Below are positions 58,210 through 64,000 of a DNA stretch of 64,000 bases, piece after piece. This stretch comes from Bugula neritina (taxonomy: Eukaryota > Bryozoa > Gymnolaemata > Cheilostomatida > Bugulidae), in NCBI GenBank assembly GCA_964035545.1, contig OZ037768.1, forward strand, positions 19,819,700 to 19,883,699, given 5' to 3'. Both the position numbers and the translations under genes were made by a program. The first letter of the stretch is position 1. Every line of letters starts with the position of its first letter. The notes below the pieces were generated by a model that searched no databases, was not told the origin of the DNA, and saw only the letters and a program-made list of their open reading frames with translations.

Positions 58210-60589
58210 ATCATCTTTATCCAGGCAGAGCCATGCAGTAACTTTAGGAATAAAACATTGCTGGAAACATTGTTATGTCAATATACTGATACTAGCACGT
58301 ATTGCAGTAACCTACATGCCATCCTATCATTTGAAATATGTGGATATTTATAAATATTAGTGAGTGTTGCATCACCACAACATATAATTGTTTGGCAAAT
58401 AAATGTGCTAATAAAAGAATATTTATACTCCAAGTGTCGGTCAGATAACTGGGGTAAATCAAACTGCAAAAAATAGATGAAAAGCTATTTTTTATCACTA
58501 TAAAATTGGCTTTGAATCTTTGTTTCTCACCACTGAACTGCATGACTGGACTTTATTTAACTTCATTTAAATAGGTAGTTAGCTATAGCAGTTATTGCAG
58601 CTCAACTTTAACAATAAAGAATTTAAAGTATGTTGAGACATGTTGATATAATTTAATACTTTGCAGAACATCAACAATAATATGTAGAGTTGTCTTTTCA
58701 GAATATAGGCTAAACTCAAGCTTGTCTTTTAATGCCAGATAGCAGTTACATATTGCCAGTTCGAACTTTTTAGTTTAGTCGTGCTGCATTATAACTGTAT
58801 ATGATGTTATATACCTATATAGCTTCCATATAGTGGAAAGCTGTAATTGAATATATGATATGCTGTTATGTGGACGTCAAGCTTTGTATAGATGTGCTAT
58901 GACCAGAGTTTTTATTTCTGCAGCTTCATGCAGCCCCAAAAAGAATCACTGGGAAGAGTTAGGCTGGTTATTGTAGTCCAGTGTCTTCTATGCAAGTATA
59001 TTAACTAGTCAAATAACGACTGCACCATGATTCCTACAGTTTACCATTAAGTGAATTTTAAGAAGTTTTTAGTGTAGGACCACTTGATACTCTACAACAA
59101 CGTAAGCAGTCAGCCTTTCATGAATAATATATTAGAAAGTAAAAGAGCTGAAATATTTAAGAAGTTTGTTGTAAGAAGGTAATTGTTCGTTTACCTGGAA
59201 TTCGTATTGGGAATTCCCTGATTTGCAAACCTTATACCAGACGCTGCACCAAAACGTGCAATGCAAAGACTAGTCTATATAGTATAGTTAAAGTAAAATG
59301 ACTGGATAGCTGTACGTGATTTGCACTAAAAGCCTAAACAGTTAGGTATTTTTAGAATAGGCTGCTGTTAGCTTTATAAAGTTTCTCTGACTTAGATTTT
59401 GGTTGAGGTTAAAGGTCATGCGCTTTTATTTTATCTTTTAGGGAATGCAATTAATATGAATATCCAATAATATTTCAATAATTGCTTGCATTTACCTAAC
59501 GGCATCCATTAACCATAAATTTCCAACATATGCAGCCAGTAAACTCCATATACATTTTTCATGCAACTCTGCATGGAAAAATTTTGATTAGCATCATAAA
59601 TAAGCTGAAAAGAACAGGTTTAAAGCAATTGCAGTGCACAAAATATGCTTATAATGTAGTGTTGCCTACCATTAACTAATAGTCCTCAAGCTTTAGCTTT
59701 GCTGAATAAATAGTCTTATAACTTTTATGATTATAAAACAGGTGAAAACTTATTACTTGCACCAATAAAAATTAAACTATGTGTTTGGAGAAATTATCAT
59801 TTGGTTTCATATAAATAATAAAAACACCTGCAACCTAACAATATACAGCCATGCTGGATAAACTCATAAATCATAAAGATTACAACTTCTCCCAACAATG
59901 AAAACTTTCTAGTAAAAATTTGCAAGCATCAAGCTGCACTATTACTATATATTTTATACAGATTAGCTTCTTTTATACAAGCAGGTGACTGCTAATAAAT
60001 CTTAAAAGTTGTGTTTGTTTTGTACCCATGCATTCATATCCATGCCTATCACACATTTTTTAAGTTCTTTTATTTTACCACATATAAGATCATCTTATTT
60101 ATCACAATATTTTCTATCTGTTACCAGACCTCTGGTGAGGACAGGAAACAACTTATGTTGTTTTTCAAGTTGATTCACTGTAATTACTGGCTACACAAAT
60201 TATGCTCAAACTCAACAATATGCATAATTCTATGTTCAGCAAAGTCTGTGAATAGTTGTTGGTTCTATATATACCACAATGCACAGGCATGTTAAAAACA
60301 TCCACAATATATTTTATGATCAAAGGCTGTAATTTAGCTGTATTCATTTAACAAATTATAAGAAAATATTGTTGTAGTTTTGTGCACTACACAATTTGGG
60401 GTGTTATTGTATTACGAATTATTGCTGCATACTCTACTATGAGGTTACGAGAGAAACCGAGATAGTGGGCGTTAATAATAGAATTGTATTGAAGTCTAAT
60501 TATACACAAATGAAGTTATCAATAATCATGAGAGAACAGGTACATGTACAATAGCTACACAACGTTATCCTGGTCTATTCGATAGTTCT

Positions 60590-60725
60590 CCTCTGACTGA
60601 GGTTGGGCGCCGGAAGGTGCTGTTTATATCCGGCAGGTTATTGTTGATTGGCTAGTGGCAAGGTTCCGGCGGCGTCACCGCAGGTGGGAATGCGTGCTTC
60701 GTAGGACTGCGGCATCGCTCATGAA
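60590..60725. other. small GC- and CpG-rich island
   Basis: GGTTGGGCGCCGGAAGGTGC, TCCGGCAGG, TTCCGGCGGCGTCACCGCAG and GACTGCGGCATCGCTC give a local CpG density unlike anything nearby. It could be part of an LTR or DNA transposon, or a promoter. No ORF, tRNA or rRNA match recognised. Confidence 0.45.
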
Positions 60726-62255
60726 GTTGTGGTCTCTTTACTTAATACTTCATAATATATTATAACTGAGCTTGTGAGTACGTAGGCAGGGGGTACGGGG
60801 GGGGGTATACTTCCCATGGCCACTACAAAATTGACGTCAGAACTTTGGCAATGGGTAATTAAAACATCAACTACCAGGCAATAACTTGAGTTGGCAATTG
60901 CCAACATTGTTCTCTCATGTAGTTAAAATCTAACTAATGATATACCTATACATTTATGTTAAATAATTATAATATTGCTTTTATTTAAATTAGCTGTTTG
61001 CCTTACTTTATTTCTATTCATAAATGTCAGTGTACCTCAATAATTCCACGCAACTGATTTCATACCACAAGAAATTGATCGCAATTGCTTCTGTATTTAA
61101 ACTTGTTTGATAATTGAAAGAGTTAATCAGTTAATGACGGCACTTTTCTTTACAGGATGATGCATTACATGGGCTGTCTGCTGTGTAGCTGCTGAGCAGC
61201 CATTTTCCATAAATTCAATTTTATTTATCTGAAAAATTAAATTCCACTGATGAATTTAAACAGTCTGTATTGTATACAAAATACGCTTACACTTGGGTAT
61301 ATGTTTATGTGTAACTTTATATTTTAAAGACAACTTGTGTATATAGAGGAATATTAGCTCCAAAATAGAATGCATATTTATGCAGCAATAATTAAACGCT
61401 TTGGCATATACTTTACAAGGATAATAAATTTTAGTGTCAGCATCAACATTATTTACCTAAATAGTTGCAAAATGCTCTAAATTGTCATACTTCTATTGTT
61501 TTAACCTCAAGTGTTTACTGAGAGACATATGGGCAAAGGTTACTAGCATGCTTCCATCTTAGAAGGTGGGTGAGAAAATTCTTAACGTTGTATCACAAGT
61601 CTTCAAGCATATACAGTTCTTACAACCATCAAGGTGAAGCTCCCTTCAATTACTAATCTTTGAGAGTGGTTAGAAGGTTCAATAGCATGCAACCAGCTAA
61701 TGTGCTAAATAAATGGGTAAATTTACCATTACTTGTTTTTAATTATCACATTACATCAACTTAAGCCCACCCTGCTTGTGAAAATTCGATAATTCTCAAT
61801 TTGCAAATTCTACATGCCGAGTAGTTGGTTTCGTCACTACTGCCCTTACTGTATTCGCACATTACAGCATATGACATCATGCAGATGGTTTATCATCGTG
61901 TAAGTATGATGCAATAAATGGAATAAGCTGAAACTTCAATTATTAAATTGAAGATAAAACAATCTCTGTAAAACCAAACAAGAGATAACCAGATGGCTGA
62001 AAAGTCATTCACCTTGAGGCTGGAAATAGTAAAGTTCATATAAGATAGAAAGAACCAATATGGTAAAGTTGTTGGCTGTCAAAATGTTGACAGAAGCATA
62101 AACTACAACTTATCATAGCATTGCTGTTGACTGTGACCGTTTATAACATTTAAAGAAGTTAACATAACATTACTTTGTATTTAGTATTTAGAAAAACCAG
62201 ATGTGCCATAATCGGTTTTCAAAAATAATGCATCACCATAATATGAAAAGCATAG

Positions 62256-62570
62256 GGAGCTGCCGTGGTCTAGGGCTTAGAGCTTTTGCCTGGTAAGCAC
62301 AAAGTCATGGGTTCAAGCCACGCCAAAGGCCATTGGTTATGTTAGGAAAAGCATTTAGTTATTGCTTCTGTGTCCCATCTGAATAAGTACTTAGCCCAAT
62401 TTTACAAAACTCCTTTCTGGAAAAGCTTTGCACCCACTGGGATTCGAAACCGAGACCTCTGGCTTGCAAGCTAACCATTACACCATTACACCGCGCGAAC
62501 ACTGGGTAATCACAGCACTGCACTTTTATCAGGGGTTTTCTCGCAAGGACTATAAACATGCCTGAGTTTA
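62256..62570 (+). mobile_element. SINE-1 copy interrupted by another tRNA-like element
   Basis: The head GCTGCCGTGGTCTAGGGCTT and ATGGGTTCAAGCCACGCC, and the body GGCCATTGGTTATGTTAGGA, run to AAAACTCCTTTC. The tail resumes at about 62530 with ATCAGGGGTTTTCTCGCAAG and CCTGAGTTT. Short direct repeats (AAAAGCAT) flank the whole element. Confidence 0.85.
62417..62529 (-). mobile_element. tRNA-like insertion (SINE-2 candidate) within SINE-1
   Basis: Read on the minus strand: GCGCGGTGTAATGGTGTAAT, GGTTAGCTTGCAAGCCAGAG, GTCTCGGTTTCGAATCCCAG then TGGGTGC. This has A-box-like and B-box-like (GGTTTCGAATCCC) spacing of a tRNA, but lacks a clean cloverleaf and discriminator, so a tRNA-derived retroelement is more likely than a functional tRNA gene. 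Confidence 0.7.
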
Positions 62571-64000
62571 TTACATAAAAGCATTATCTATCAAAGTTGG
62601 ATATTGAGCTAGAGTGCAGAGCTGGAAACCCAGCTATGAAATCAACCAGTTTCTAAAGCTTTATCTGTAATAATTTACAAGCACTGAAGTGGTGAATGAA
62701 CTCTTGGTGTGATGAGATCACCTACTGAAAACTACAGAGCCACAAGACAGATAGTAAAATAATAATACAGTAAACATCAATCTTTCTGCATAGAGATTTT
62801 AAATCATTTTATAGTATTTCCTTAGCCAACCCAACACAAAGCACCAACTAACCAACGGCACTAAATATTACATCCGGCTCCTATTAACAGCGCAAGATTA
62901 TATCTGTTACTATTTCTGTATAATGGTATTAGTATTAGCACTATAATGTACATGATTTTATATAAGGTTGATAGTTCTTCTAGACATTTATTATTCAATA
63001 TTGTTTTGCCATATTTATTGAGTGTGGAATGTAATTTAATTAATATTTGAATGTACTATTGGAATGCTTTGATATCCCATAAAATGGCTAACGTAAAATT
63101 GGAGTGAAATAGACTAAAACATTCTATTATTGAATTTTAAAGATCTGATATAAACATTTGAAAATACTGCAAACATATCTGTTTATATCTGATAGCCAAG
63201 GCAGCGTTTATACAAGTGAATTAAATGTAACGCAACAGTATATGCTTCTAAAGTAATAAAAGTTGCTAAACTGCAACAATATAAAAAGCAAGAAAGTCAC
63301 TGCATTTTCATTGCTTAAAACAAATCCATACTGATGCTCTTGTAGATTATAATGGTTGTGGTTTGATTTGATGCAACTGCTCCAATGCAAACTGTTCTAC
63401 TAAAATCCATCCTTGTAGAAATTCTTTATTGAAGCATTCATTTAAATATATTTGTAGTGAAATGATGACACTCTTAATGCATTTCAAAGTCTTTGCCTCA
63501 AGCTTAAGTACCAAAGTTTAACCGATTTCAAGTAAAATGGTCTTTAAAACTGGTTCAAAGTCAGTGACTAGCTGATAAACTCATTTTATAGAACATAGAT
63601 ACTGCAATGCTTAATTTGAATGACAAGTGACGTTCGAGCAAACACTACTAGTAGCTAATATAAACACATTTTGGTTGGGTTTGTTCAACTAGACCTTTTA
63701 TTGCAATAATTTATATTTTAGTCACCATAATGTAAAGCAAAGGTCTGGTGCAGCTAGTACTGTTGCCAAGTACAACATACTGAACATAGATATTACAAGT
63801 ATATAAGGAGTATTCCTTTTGAAACATGCAAAGACAATAGAGTTGTAACATAATTACTGTTTTTGCTATCACCAATAGATAATGTTATGGCAAAAACAAA
63901 CTAGCTATTGTCCATAATAGCATTGGCCTATTTATGACTATAAGTTATAGACAGAAAAGACATTAAAATACCAAGTTTTGTTTTAATCTGTGTATAACAT

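Larger units (their letters stand above)
56723..64000. other. AT-rich region without recognised genes
   Basis: No coding exon was recognised on either strand. Contents: a partial family A MITE (58084-58209), a GC-rich island (about 60590-60720), a G tract at 60799, and a nested SINE (62256-62570). NPF promoter and 5'-UTR exons would be expected just above 56722 on the minus strand, but none can be pinned. Confidence 0.5.

Noticed and set aside
62417-62529. Functional tRNA gene
   Set aside because: Sits inside a SINE, and the cloverleaf and termination signals are not clean; a tRNA-derived retroelement is a better reading.

Overview
The window is nuclear DNA of an invertebrate animal. It is AT-rich, has GT-AG introns throughout, and carries tRNA-derived SINEs, MITE-like elements and many minisatellites. 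No bacterial or organellar genes were seen. The gene set (MRG15, KCTD7-type, multi-MAM receptor, PTB-domain protein and a neuropeptide F-type precursor) is bilaterian. The neuropeptide resembles mollusc and annelid NPF, so a spiralian (lophotrochozoan) animal is the best guess; the species is not determinable from the sequence alone.

Layout. 1-4670 is non-coding and rich in degenerate ACTGATAG/CATAATGATAATG-type repeats. 4671-15360 (+) is a complete 11-exon MRG15/MORF4L1 orthologue, 349 aa, with many MITEs and minisatellites in its introns. 15361-18408 is intergenic. 18409-35729 (+) is a 20-exon gene for a 1396-aa type I membrane protein: signal peptide, six MAM domains, Thr/Pro-rich linkers, one transmembrane helix and a short tail with an NPTY motif. 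The last three MAM domains are nearly identical recent duplicates. 35730-38384 holds the convergent 3' regions. 38385-41579 (-) is a complete 5-exon KCTD7-like BTB protein. 43493-about 45130 (+) is an unrecognised gene with Thr-rich internal repeats and a short predicted coiled coil. 46058-48869 (-) is the 3' part of a PTB/PID-domain protein whose 5' end was not found. 55575-56722 (-) is a probable neuropeptide F precursor. 56723-64000 has no recognisable gene, only repeats, a SINE nested with a second tRNA-like element, and a small GC-rich island.

The genes look like an ordinary unlinked metazoan neighbourhood: chromatin reader, cell-surface receptor, Cul3-type adaptor, PTB adaptor and neuropeptide. 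The most notable items are the NPF-type precursor, whose visible exons are in compatible phase but lack exactly the six bases needed for an RFG-KR end; the homogenised MAM4-6 block; a minisatellite that re-copies a functional 5' splice site; and several distinct TIR/MITE families. All gene models come from reading splice consensus, phase and protein similarity by eye; exon coordinates are exact where flanking GT/AG and phase agree.
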